Positions 51,040 to 58,694 of a DNA stretch of 64,000 bases are shown piece by piece. The translations under genes and the position numbers were made by a program. Numbering within the stretch: position 1 is the stretch's first letter; every line of letters begins with the position of its first letter. This DNA comes from an archaeon (GTDB lineage Archaea; Micrarchaeota; Micrarchaeia; Anstonellales; Bilamarchaeaceae), in assembly GCA_020053355.1 (NCBI GenBank), contig JAGVNI010000018.1, positions 1 to 64,000 of the forward strand, written 5' to 3'. Below the pieces are notes generated by a model. The model saw only the letters and a program-made list of their open reading frames with translations. It had not been told where the DNA came from and made no database searches.

Positions 51040-51564
51040 TCATTTGCCGGATGACGTGTTCGTGTCGTCGATGCAGACGCTCCGGTATATCTCGTTCGTC
51101 ACGCCCTGGCAGATTGCCGGGTTCTTGTATTCGTCCGCGGCCACTACTATGCAGAAGTCCTTGTCGTCCGGGTCGCTGAGGCGGTTGCACGGGCTGATGT
51201 CCTGGATCACGCCTGCCGTGTTGCCGAGGCATGTGGCGTAGAATATGGACATGTTGTTCATGGTCGCTATCGGGTCGCACTTGCTCGCGTCCCTCGACTC
51301 TTCAGCCGCGTCCATGTAGCACCCGGACTGGCAGGTGTTCACCATTTTCGTGTCCTCAAGGACGTTGCAGTTCACCACGCAGGCATTGAGGTCCATTACG
51401 TTCCCGCCCGATGAGCTTCCGCCGGAACTGCCTGAAGGCGTGCCTCCGCTTGGCGTTCCGTCGGATTGCGCGCCCTGCGTGCCATTTGGCTGCTGTGCAG
51501 GCGGAGCCGTGCACCCGGCAGCGATAATCAGAAATGCCGCTAAGATGGCTAATGCTAATCTCAT
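51040..51564 (-). CDS. Cys-rich lipoprotein inserted in the ribosomal cluster
   Basis: Signal peptide with lipobox 'IIAAGC' (C18), a Gly/Ser/Thr linker, then a 115-residue domain with ~11 Cys in spaced pairs ('CVVNCNVLE', 'CQSGCYMDAAEE'), resembling helical disulfide-hairpin repeats. It is transcribed against the ribosomal genes and separates rnp1 from uS17. Its style matches the other exported Cys-rich proteins of the window. Function unknown. Confidence 0.7.
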   Translation of the reverse strand: MRLALAILAAFLIIAAGCTAPPAQQPNGTQGAQSDGTPSGGTPSGSSGGSSSGGNVMDLNACVVNCNVLEDTKMVNTCQSGCYMDAAEESRDASKCDPIATMNNMSIFYATCLGNTAGVIQDISPCNRLSDPDDKDFCIVVAADEYKNPAICQGVTNEIYRSVCIDDTNTSSGK

Positions 51565-51935
51565 ATTTTCACCAATACTGGTTTCCGCAGGGCGGTTTTT
51601 AAACCTCGGGGTCAGGACACCGGAATCGTAACGTCCAATCCATCCGGCCTGCCTGTTCCGCCCGCCCTCTTCCGCCTTTATTTGTCTTATTTTCTGGCCA
51701 ATTGAGTATCAAGCTGGATTGCGTTCAGGCGCGTCAGAAAAGTATTTAAACGGATGTATCCAAATTACGTGATGCCCGTATTATAGTCACTCAGAACGGA
51801 CCCTCATTAGGTCCGGCGGCAATCGGATACCGTCCGCGCAAGCGGGTGCGGTCCGGATGCTTTGTTACGGAGAATCCGCCCTCAATCGGCAGGACGGAAC
51901 GCATGCGCATCAGCGCTACTCAACGAGGTATATGT
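51565..51935 (+). promoter_or_regulatory. Promoter and long structured leader of the uS17-uL15 operon
   Basis: AGTATTTAAA (51741-51750) is the TATA box, so the RNA should begin near 51775, leaving ~160 leader bases. Inside, CGGACC-CTCATTA-GGTCCG (51797-51815) is a perfect hairpin; ACCG...CCGC-GCAA-GCGG...CGGT (51829-51852) is a hairpin capped by a GNRA tetraloop; and GGCGG (51815-51819) can pair with CCGCC (51876-51880) to enclose the latter. GAGGT (51924-51928) is the ribosome binding site. Bases 51565-51740 show no gene. Confidence 0.6.
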
Positions 51936-52241
51936 ATGGCAGAAAAATGTGATGACAAGAAATGCTTCAAGCATGGGGGCGTTAAACTCCGGGGAGAGAC
52001 CTTAAGCGGCAAGGTTGTCAGCGCGAAAAGCAGGCATACCGTCATTGTCGAGAGGGAAACGACGCAATTCTTTCCGAAGTACCGGAAATACGCCCGCGGC
52101 ACATCGCACATTGCGGCGCACAACCCGGCATGCATAAACGCCAAAGTCGGCGACATGGTGGACCTCGCCGAGACGAGGAAACTCAGCAAGACGAAGGCCT
52201 GGACAGTTGTAGGCCTCTCTACAAAAGGTGAAAAAGCATGA
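51936..52241 (+). CDS. rps17: 30S ribosomal protein uS17
   Basis: ATG 51936 gives 'MAEKCDDKKCFKHGGVKLRGE', the standard archaeal start with a CxnCx2H cluster. 'VIVERETTQFFPKYRKYARGTSHIAAHNP' is diagnostic. About 101 residues. An upstream in-frame extension lies in the structured leader and is not coding. Stop overlaps the uL14 start (ATGA). Confidence 0.94.
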   Translation: MAEKCDDKKCFKHGGVKLRGETLSGKVVSAKSRHTVIVERETTQFFPKYRKYARGTSHIAAHNPACINAKVGDMVDLAETRKLSKTKAWTVVGLSTKGEKA

Positions 52242-52636
52242 AGGGACTCACAAGCACGATAACGAAGACGCTCACAACCGGCACCATGATGCCCTGCACT
52301 GACAACAGCGGCGCGAAGATGATTTATGTGATAGGCGCCCTGCAGTTCCGCGGCACGAGGGGAAGGCCGCCGCAGCTTGGCGTCGGGGACGTGGTGATCG
52401 CATCCGTCAAGAAGGGGAAGCCGGACATGGTGAAGAAGGTCGTCAAGGCTCTGATTGTGCGCCAGAAAAAGGAGTTTCGGCGCGCAAACGGCACGAGAAT
52501 CTTTTTCGAGGACAATGCTGCCGTCCTGGTGAACGACGACATGCTCCCGGTCGGGACGGAAATCAAGGGCGTCGTGGCCAGGGAAATCGCAGAGCGGTTC
52601 CCGAAAGTGGCCGCGATATCCGCAGGTGTGGTCTAG
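52238..52636 (+). CDS. rpl14: 50S ribosomal protein uL14
   Basis: Subunit interface protein. 'GTMMPCTDNSGAKMIYVIGALQFRGTRGRPPQLGVGDVVIASVKKGKP' and the C-terminal 'IKGVVAREIAERFPKVAAISAGVV' are diagnostic. 132 residues. Coupled to uS17 by a four-base overlap. Confidence 0.96.
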   Translation: MKGLTSTITKTLTTGTMMPCTDNSGAKMIYVIGALQFRGTRGRPPQLGVGDVVIASVKKGKPDMVKKVVKALIVRQKKEFRRANGTRIFFEDNAAVLVNDDMLPVGTEIKGVVAREIAERFPKVAAISAGVV

Positions 52637-52661
52637 GGCAAATCATTCGGGTGTGTTTAAC

Positions 52662-53222
52662 ATGAAATCTGATACTGAACGGAAAAAGTTCTACACGGAA
52701 AAGCTTCATAAGCGGAAAAGCCGCCTGCACGTCCACCTCTCGAAGGAACTGCGGGCGAAGCTCAAGGCGAAGAAGCGGGCAGTACTCGTCCACAAGGGCG
52801 ATACCGTGAAAGTCATGCGCGGGCCGGGCAAGGGAAAAGAGGCCAAGGTCAGCGACGTGAACACGCTAAGGCTCAAGGTTTTCGTAGAAGGCGTGATGGT
52901 GAAGAACGCCCGCGGCCGCGAAGTGGCCCAGGCGCTTGAACCGTCGAACCTTCTCCTGCTCTCCCTGGAATCGACCAAAGAACGCAAGCAGATATTCAGC
53001 GAGGACGCGTTCCGGAAAGCCGAGGCGCCTAAGAAAGAGGCTCCGAAGGCAGAGGCCGGGAAGCCTGATGCCGCAAAATCTGAAGCCACTAAGCCGGCCG
53101 AGAATGCGCACTCGCACGGCGAGCACACGCACGAAGGCAAGGAGCACTCCGAACACAAGGGCGAGCAGACAGCAAAAGGCTCGGGTGTCCATGCCCAGAC
53201 GAAACCGAACGCTCAAAGGTGA
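52662..53222 (+). CDS. rpl24: 50S ribosomal protein uL24 with His-rich C-terminal tail
   Basis: Residues ~1-115 are uL24 with the KOW motif ('VHKGDTVKVMRGPGKGKEAKVSDV'). Residues ~115-186 are an extra Lys/Ala/Glu/His tail including 'HSHGEHTHEGKEHSEHKG', seven His within 17 residues. The tail ends 'HAQTKPNAQR', similar in style to the uL22 tail. ATG 52662 starts the conserved 'MKSDTERKKFYTEKLHKRKS'. Confidence 0.93.
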   Translation: MKSDTERKKFYTEKLHKRKSRLHVHLSKELRAKLKAKKRAVLVHKGDTVKVMRGPGKGKEAKVSDVNTLRLKVFVEGVMVKNARGREVAQALEPSNLLLLSLESTKERKQIFSEDAFRKAEAPKKEAPKAEAGKPDAAKSEATKPAENAHSHGEHTHEGKEHSEHKGEQTAKGSGVHAQTKPNAQR

Positions 53223-53248
53223 ATGATTAATACCAAGGTGATACTTTT

Positions 53249-53962
53249 ATGGCGAAGAGAGGAGGAACGAAGCATCTGAAACGGATTGCCTCTGCGAAGG
53301 CTATCCCGATAACCGATAAGAAAGAACGCAAGTGGATGACCAGAACCGCGCCGGGCACGCACCCGGCCAAGCACGCCATACCGCTCGGCGTCCTGGTGAG
53401 GGACATCCTCAAGATAGCCACCACGCTCCGCGAGGCCCGCCAAATCATATCCGGCAGGATGCTCGAGGTGGACGGGGCCGTCCGCACGAACGAGAAATTC
53501 CCGGTCGGTCTTATGGACGTCGTTTCATTTCCCAAGGGCGGGAAATACTACCGCATCATGGTCGACAACAAGGGCCGGCTCGTTCCTAGCGAAATAAGCA
53601 AGGACCAGGCGGCGTTGAAGATACTGCGCGTCGTCGGCAAGCACACGATACCCGGCGGCAAGCTCAGCTTGACATTCCACGATGGAAGGAACCTGCTGTC
53701 CGACAACCACATCCGCGTGGGCGACAGCGTGGTCGTGACACTCCCCAAGGTCGCCCTGAAAACCCACCTGAAAAGGGACAAGGGATCCCGGTGCCTGGTC
53801 ATGGACGGGAAGCACGCGGGGAGCATAGTGAATCTGAAGGAGATAATCGAGCGAAAGGGAGGCAAGCCTTCCGAAGCGCTCGTCTCTGACAAGTCCGAGG
53901 AGTTCATCACGGTCGCGAAATACCTGTTCGTGGTGGACGAGGCCTTCGGGAGCAAAGGGTGA
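53249..53962 (+). CDS. rps4e: 30S ribosomal protein eS4
   Basis: Contains an S4 RNA-binding domain ('ARQIISGRMLEVDGAVRTNEKFPVGLMDVV') and a C-terminal KOW region ('MDGKHAGSIVNLKEI'). The N-terminus 'AKRGGTKHLKRIASAKAIPI' is conserved. 237 residues. Located between uL24 and uL5, the normal archaeal order. Confidence 0.95.
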   Translation: MAKRGGTKHLKRIASAKAIPITDKKERKWMTRTAPGTHPAKHAIPLGVLVRDILKIATTLREARQIISGRMLEVDGAVRTNEKFPVGLMDVVSFPKGGKYYRIMVDNKGRLVPSEISKDQAALKILRVVGKHTIPGGKLSLTFHDGRNLLSDNHIRVGDSVVVTLPKVALKTHLKRDKGSRCLVMDGKHAGSIVNLKEIIERKGGKPSEALVSDKSEEFITVAKYLFVVDEAFGSKG

Positions 53963-53967
53963 CCGTA

Positions 53968-54483
53968 ATGGATGCCAACAAGATGCGCGAAATACTCATA
54001 GAGAAAGTCACCGTGAACATCGGTGTCGGAGCCCCGGGCGACAAGCTTGAGCAGGCGAAATCATTGCTTGAGAGGCTAGTGGGCGGAAAGCAGCCTGTCG
54101 AGACGCACGCGAGGCGCAGGGACCCGGTCTTCAAATTGAGGAAGGGCATGCCCATAGGCACGAAAGTGACGCTGCGCGGCGAAGAGGCGAAAAGCTTCCT
54201 GGACAAGGCGCTGATAGCGAAAAGGCGCGTGCTCAAGCAGACGAACTTCGACCGGCAGGGCAACTTCGCATTCGGTGTCCACGAATACATCGATTTCCCG
54301 GGTGCGAAATACGACCCCGCAATCGCGATGTTCGGTTTCGACATCTGCGTATCGCTTGGACGGCCGGGCAGGCGCGTTACGCTCCGGAAGCTCCGCTCGA
54401 CACCGATCGGGAAAAACCACCGCATAACCAAGGATGAGGCGATTGAGTTCGCGAGGTCCGCGCTGAATGTGAAAATCGAGTGA
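53968..54483 (+). CDS. rpl5: 50S ribosomal protein uL5
   Basis: Binds 5S rRNA and P-site tRNA. '[25 protein letters not shown]' and '[35 protein letters not shown]' are diagnostic. ATG 53968 follows GGGTGA, which overlaps the eS4 stop; a GTG nine bases earlier is also in frame. 171 residues. Confidence 0.95.
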   Translation: MDANKMREILIEKVTVNIGVGAPGDKLEQAKSLLERLVGGKQPVETHARRRDPVFKLRKGMPIGTKVTLRGEEAKSFLDKALIAKRRVLKQTNFDRQGNFAFGVHEYIDFPGAKYDPAIAMFGFDICVSLGRPGRRVTLRKLRSTPIGKNHRITKDEAIEFARSALNVKIE

Positions 54484-54488
54484 TGTTT

Positions 54489-54650
54489 ATGACGCTGACA
54501 ATGGAAGAAAGATACAAGGGTAAGGGAAAGCGTGTTTGCCGGAACTGCGGCAACTCCCGGGCGCTGATACGCAAGTACAGGCTCAACGTCTGCAGGAGAT
54601 GCTTCAGGGAGATGGCCGAGAACATCGGTTTCCGCAAATACGGGGGTTGA
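54489..54650 (+). CDS. rps14: 30S ribosomal protein uS14, zinc-binding form
   Basis: A 53-residue protein with two CxxC pairs ('CRNCG' and 'CRRCF'), the zinc ribbon of archaeal uS14, and the conserved end '[14 protein letters not shown]'. ATG 54489 lies six bases after the uL5 stop with GTGAT upstream; ATG 54501 is an alternative. It fills the gap between uL5 and uS8, exactly where uS14 is expected. Confidence 0.94.
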   Translation: MTLTMEERYKGKGKRVCRNCGNSRALIRKYRLNVCRRCFREMAENIGFRKYGG

Positions 54651-54654
54651 TTCT

Positions 54655-55038
54655 ATGACGGACTATCTTGCTGACGCGCTCAATACGATAAAGACGCACG
54701 AAATCGTCGGGCAGGGCACATGCACTGTCAAGCAGACCAAGCTAATAGGAGAGATACTTCGGGTCCTCAAGGACCACAAGTACCTCAAGGACTACAAGAC
54801 CGTTGAAGACGGCCGGGGGGGCTGGTACGAGGTCCAGCTCGACGGCAGAATCAACGACTGCGGCGTCATAAAGCCGAGGATGCCCGTCAAGAGGCATGAC
54901 TGGGCTAAACGGGAGCAGGAATTCATCCCCGGGTTCGGCGTGGGCCTGCTCATCGTCTCGACGCCGGGCGGAATCATGACGAACGCGGAAGCCGACCAGA
55001 AGAAGTTCGGCGGAAGGCTGCTCGCTTACGTCTACTAG
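54655..55038 (+). CDS. rps8: 30S ribosomal protein uS8
   Basis: 'DALNTIKTHEIVGQGTCTVKQTKLIGEILRVLKDHKYL' and 'GFGVGLLIVSTPGGIMTNAEADQKKFGGRLLAYVY' are diagnostic of archaeal uS8. 127 residues. Follows uS14 by four bases. Confidence 0.96.
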   Translation: MTDYLADALNTIKTHEIVGQGTCTVKQTKLIGEILRVLKDHKYLKDYKTVEDGRGGWYEVQLDGRINDCGVIKPRMPVKRHDWAKREQEFIPGFGVGLLIVSTPGGIMTNAEADQKKFGGRLLAYVY

Positions 55039-55047
55039 GTGTTGCTC

Positions 55048-55533
55048 ATGGAAATACCAAAAGGAATAACCGTCCGGATTGAAGGGCACAAGATTATAGC
55101 CAAGGGCCCGCAGGGCGAAGTCCAGAAATCGTTCCCGAAAGGGACCGACGTCAAAGTGAACGGGTCCTCAGTCGAGGTTCACGCAACCGACAAGGCAATC
55201 AAGGGGACCCTGGAATCCATAATATCGAGCATGTTCCATGGCACTTCAAGCGGCTACACGAGGAACCTGAAGCTCCTCTATGCCCACTTCCCGATAACCA
55301 TCGAGGTCAAGGGAAGCGACGTGTTGGTGAAGAACTTCCTCGGAGAGAAGCAGGCGAGGAAGACCGTGCTGATAGGGTCCACGAAGGTGCTGGCAAAAGG
55401 CCAGAGCGTGACCGTCTCCGGTCCGGACAAGGAAGCGGTCGGCCAGACAATCGCCAACCTGAGGACTGCGATGCGGATTAAGGACAAGGACGGCCGGGTG
55501 TTCCAGGACGGAATCTACGAGGTCGAGGTCTGA
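55048..55533 (+). CDS. rpl6: 50S ribosomal protein uL6
   Basis: Two repeated alpha/beta domains: 'IPKGITVRIEGHKIIAKGPQGEVQKSF' and 'FPITIEVKGSDVLVKNFLGEKQARK'. ATG 55048 follows AGGTGTTGCTC, the typical coupling pattern of this operon. 161 residues. Confidence 0.95.
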   Translation: MEIPKGITVRIEGHKIIAKGPQGEVQKSFPKGTDVKVNGSSVEVHATDKAIKGTLESIISSMFHGTSSGYTRNLKLLYAHFPITIEVKGSDVLVKNFLGEKQARKTVLIGSTKVLAKGQSVTVSGPDKEAVGQTIANLRTAMRIKDKDGRVFQDGIYEVEV

Positions 55534-55546
55534 GGGGTTGATGATT

Positions 55547-55948
55547 ATGGCAGAAAAAAAGACAAAAGCGAAAAGAATCGTCAAGAAAAAGAAGCCGAAA
55601 TTCAACGTCCCGAACCTGGGCTTCTTCAAGAGCGTGAAGGCCAGGTGGCGCAAGCCGAGAGGCACGCACAACAAGAAGCGCATGAAGTTCCAGTTCATGG
55701 GCGCGCTGCCCAAAATCGGCTACCGGAACGCCGCAAAGACCCGGGGCATGCACCCTGGCGGGAGCCGTGAGGTCCTTGTCAACAACCTTGCCGAGCTCGA
55801 GAGCGTCGGCGAGGCAAAAGTCGTCGTGAGGCTCGCTTCAACCCTCGGCGGCAGGAAGAGGAAAGCGCTCGAAGAGCGGGCAAAAACGCTCAAGCTCGTG
55901 ATTCTGAACATGAAAAACGACGGCAAATCAGAGCCGTCGAAAAAGTAG
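55547..55948 (+). CDS. rpl32e: 50S ribosomal protein eL32
   Basis: After a Lys-rich N-terminal extension the diagnostic 'KARWRKPRGTHNKKRMKFQFMGALPKIGYRNAAKTRGMHP' appears. ATG 55547 follows GGGGTTGATG and starts 'MAEKKTKAKR'. 133 residues. Position after uL6 is the standard archaeal order. Confidence 0.94.
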   Translation: MAEKKTKAKRIVKKKKPKFNVPNLGFFKSVKARWRKPRGTHNKKRMKFQFMGALPKIGYRNAAKTRGMHPGGSREVLVNNLAELESVGEAKVVVRLASTLGGRKRKALEERAKTLKLVILNMKNDGKSEPSKK

Positions 55949-55958
55949 GTGTTTGCTC

Positions 55959-56585
55959 ATGACAATCGCGACTGTACGCAGGCTGGCGGCGGATATATTC
56001 AACGTCGGCCAGAACAAGGTGAAAATCAGTCCGGACGGCATAAAGGAAGCCGAAGGCGCGCTCACGAGGAGCGACGTCCGCGGGCTGATTGAGAAGGGAA
56101 TAATCACGAAAGACAAGCCGCAGGGCAGGGCAAGCACCGGAAGGACCGGGCGCACCGGCCGCGGAAGGCGCCGCGGCACGCCGCTCCGGGCGAAATCCGT
56201 GTGGATGGACAAGATACGCGCGCAGAGGCGCTTCCTGAACATGCTTCTCGATACCGGCGCCCTGAAGGCAGATGCCCGGCGGGCCATATACAGCAAGACG
56301 AAAAGCGGCATATTCAGGAACAAGAGGGCGATGCTGCTCTATCTCAAGGAGAACAAGCTCGTAGCCCAGGATTACGAGCCGCAAAAACGCGAGTACAAGA
56401 AGCCCGAGCAGAAGCCGAAGAAAGAGAAGGCGGCCAAAGTGGCGCAAACCGCCGCGAATGCGTTGGCCGGGGCTAAAAAACCCGAGCCGCAGGCAGCCGC
56501 AAAGAAACCTGCCGCGGCCGAAGCGAAGCCGGCGGAGATAAAGCGCGAGGCGAACTCGAAGCACGAAAAAGGTGAACAAAGATGA
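55959..56585 (+). CDS. rpl19e: 50S ribosomal protein eL19 with Ala/Lys/Pro-rich tail
   Basis: 'TIATVRRLAADIFNVGQNKVKISPDGIKEAEGALTRSDVRGLI' and 'GRTGRTGRGRRRGTPLRAK' are diagnostic. Residues after ~150 form an extra Ala/Lys/Pro/Glu-rich tail ending 'NSKHEKGEQR', recalling the tails of uL22 and uL24. ATG 55959 follows AGGTGTTTGCTC. The stop overlaps the uL18 start. Confidence 0.93.
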   Translation: MTIATVRRLAADIFNVGQNKVKISPDGIKEAEGALTRSDVRGLIEKGIITKDKPQGRASTGRTGRTGRGRRRGTPLRAKSVWMDKIRAQRRFLNMLLDTGALKADARRAIYSKTKSGIFRNKRAMLLYLKENKLVAQDYEPQKREYKKPEQKPKKEKAAKVAQTAANALAGAKKPEPQAAAKKPAAAEAKPAEIKREANSKHEKGEQR

Positions 56586-57079
56586 CGAGAGCAGATGGCC
56601 CAAGTTTCAATGTACACTTCAGGCGCAGGAGGGAAGGCAAGACCAATTTCGCGAAAAGGCTTGCCCTTGTGAAAAGCGGGAAGACCCGGATGGTCGTCCG
56701 CAGGAGCAACAAGAACATCGTCGTCCAGTTCGTGGATTTCGACCCGAAAGGCGACAAGACGCTGCTCACCGTGAGCGGCACCCACCTTGCCAAGCTCTAT
56801 AAGTGGCCTTCGAAGCGCAACGTCTGGACCGCATACCTCGCCGGCCTCATGGCGGGCAAGATGGCGAAGAAGAAGGGCGTGAAGGAGTTCGTCCTGGACA
56901 TGGGCATGTACGTGCCGTCCAAGGGCTCGGTGGTTTTCGCCGCGCAAAAAGGCGCCGCGGATGCCGGTCTCGGGACTCTTTTCGACAAGGAGAAGATGCC
57001 GGAAAGCAAGCTCTCGAATCCGCCTGACAAATACAAGGGCATGTTCAACGAGGTTAAGGGAAAAATCGGCGCTGGCTGA
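56582..57079 (+). CDS. rpl18: 50S ribosomal protein uL18
   Basis: 5S rRNA-binding protein. 'FNVHFRRRREGKTNFAKRLALVKSGKTRMVVRRSNKNIVVQFVDFDPKGDK' and the 'GNVWTAYLAGLMAG'-like core are diagnostic. 165 residues. Coupled to eL19 by a four-base overlap. Confidence 0.95.
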   Translation: MTRADGPSFNVHFRRRREGKTNFAKRLALVKSGKTRMVVRRSNKNIVVQFVDFDPKGDKTLLTVSGTHLAKLYKWPSKRNVWTAYLAGLMAGKMAKKKGVKEFVLDMGMYVPSKGSVVFAAQKGAADAGLGTLFDKEKMPESKLSNPPDKYKGMFNEVKGKIGAG

Positions 57080-57094
57080 GCGCAGGTGATGTTT

Positions 57095-57721
57095 ATGGCT
57101 GAAAAAATCAGGACTGTGGATAGGGAATCATGGACGCCCCGCACCATCATGGGCACTAAGGTCAAGAGCGGCGAAGTCACCACGCTCGAGGAAATCCTGG
57201 TCACCGGGAAGCCGGTGCTCGAGCCTGAAATCGTGGACGTCTTGCTTCCGGACATGGAATCAGAGACGCTCCTGATTAAGACCACCCAAAGGGTGACCGA
57301 CTCGGGAAAGAGGGTGAAATTCCGCGTCGTGACCGTCATCGGCGACCGCAAGGGCCACGTGGGATTGGGCGTGGGGAAGTCGGACGAATTGAAGCCGGCG
57401 ATGGATTACGCCATCCGGGATGCCAAGAAACACATGATCGCAATCACGACAGGGTGCGGAAGCTGGGAATGCAAATGCTCGGTCCACCATTCGGTCGTTT
57501 CAAAGACCATCGGCAAGGAAGGGAGCACGGTCGTCACGCTGAAACCTGCCCCGCGCGGCCTGGGGCTTGCTGCGAACGACGTCGTCAAGAAAGTGCTCGG
57601 CATGGCCGGCGTCAAGGATGTTTGGAGCTCGATGCATGGCGGCAAGAACGTCTACAACATGGCGGTTGCCACGATGAAGGCGCTGGACAGCCTGAACCTG
57701 CAGAAGCCGAAGGCTGAATAA
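57095..57721 (+). CDS. rps5: 30S ribosomal protein uS5
   Basis: Double-stranded RNA-binding domain 'KRVKFRVVTVIGDRKGHVGLGVGKSDELKPAMDYAIRDAKKHMI' and the C-terminal 'KPAPRGLGLAANDVVKKVLGMAGVKDVWS' are diagnostic. ATG 57095 follows AGGTGATGTTT. About 208 residues. Confidence 0.95.
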   Translation: MAEKIRTVDRESWTPRTIMGTKVKSGEVTTLEEILVTGKPVLEPEIVDVLLPDMESETLLIKTTQRVTDSGKRVKFRVVTVIGDRKGHVGLGVGKSDELKPAMDYAIRDAKKHMIAITTGCGSWECKCSVHHSVVSKTIGKEGSTVVTLKPAPRGLGLAANDVVKKVLGMAGVKDVWSSMHGGKNVYNMAVATMKALDSLNLQKPKAE

Positions 57722-57743
57722 TAATTATGCACGAGGGATATTG

Positions 57744-58175
57744 ATGAAATTCGCTGTAATTCGTGTCAGGGGCGTCCGGAAAATCGCGCCCCGCATAAAA
57801 AAGTCGCTGGAACTGCTCCGCCTCGAGAGGCCGAACCACTGCGTGCTGGTCGAAGACTCGCCGCAGAACAAGGGCATGCTCGAGAAGGCCAAGGACTACA
57901 TCGCATACGGCCCGGTGGCGGAGGAGACGATAGCATCGCTCCTCCAGAAAAGGGGCCACAAGGGAGCGGGCCTCCTCCGGACCGTCCTCAAGGAGGACGC
58001 CCTGAAGAACGCCGCAAAGGAGATTTTCGGAGGCAAGAAGACCTCGGAATTCGCGAACCCGGTGTTCCGGCTGAATCCGCCTTCACGGGGATACAAGGAC
58101 ACCAAGCGGAGCTACCCGCAGGGCGACCTTGGAAAGAGGGGGGAGATGGACACGCTCCTCCGGCGCATGATTTGA
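57744..58175 (+). CDS. rpl30: 50S ribosomal protein uL30
   Basis: 'FAVIRVRGVRKIAPRIKKSLELLRLERPNHCVLVED' is the N-terminal ferredoxin-like core and the archaeal extension ends in 'RLNPPSRGYKDTKRSYPQGDLGKRG'. 144 residues. ATG 57744 starts 'MKFAVIRVRG'. Confidence 0.95.
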   Translation: MKFAVIRVRGVRKIAPRIKKSLELLRLERPNHCVLVEDSPQNKGMLEKAKDYIAYGPVAEETIASLLQKRGHKGAGLLRTVLKEDALKNAAKEIFGGKKTSEFANPVFRLNPPSRGYKDTKRSYPQGDLGKRGEMDTLLRRMI

Positions 58176-58194
58176 TGATTAATAGGTGATTCTC

Positions 58195-58635
58195 ATGACC
58201 AAACGGAAAGCAAGGCAGAAATCTGAATACCTCGGCCACAGGACGCACGGCCGGGGCAACTGCAAAAACCGGAGGGGCAGCGGCAACCGCGGAGGGCGCG
58301 GCATGGCCGGCATCTGCAAGCACAAGGGCACCTCCAAGATCGCAGCGGGCTACTTCGGCAAGGTCGGGTTCGTCCGTCCTTCAGCCAGCGCAAGCGTCAA
58401 GGTGGCGCACCTCTACGACATCAACCAGAAAGCGCTCGGCAACGAGCTTGAGAAAAAAGGCGGCAAGTTCCATTTCGATTTCGTCGGGAAGGTTCTGGCC
58501 ACCGGCTCGGTCACCGTTCCGCTCGTGATCCGCGCGACATCCTGGAGCAAGAACGTGGAGAAGAAGCTGGGTGTTACCGGCGGCCAGATATCCAAGCTGG
58601 AGCCGGCCAAGACCGCACCTGCCAAGGCGCAGTGA
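58195..58635 (+). CDS. rpl15: 50S ribosomal protein uL15
   Basis: 'RTHGRGNCKNRRGSGNRGGRGMAGICKHKG' is the Gly/Arg-rich N-terminal extension and 'GFVRPSASASVKVAHLYDI' the core. ATG 58195 follows AGGTGATTCTC. About 146 residues. Last ribosomal protein before secY. Confidence 0.95.
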   Translation: MTKRKARQKSEYLGHRTHGRGNCKNRRGSGNRGGRGMAGICKHKGTSKIAAGYFGKVGFVRPSASASVKVAHLYDINQKALGNELEKKGGKFHFDFVGKVLATGSVTVPLVIRATSWSKNVEKKLGVTGGQISKLEPAKTAPAKAQ

Positions 58636-58650
58636 AATCCGTCCAAAAGC

Positions 58651-58664
58651 AGGTTTATAAAATT
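58651..58664 (+). promoter_or_regulatory. TATA box before secY
   Basis: AGGTTTATAAAATT lies 16 bases after the uL15 stop and about 35 bases before the secY ATG, so secY likely has a promoter of its own in addition to read-through. Confidence 0.55.
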
Positions 58665-58694
58665 ACCCGGAAGTAACTACCTGAGGTTCGTCTG

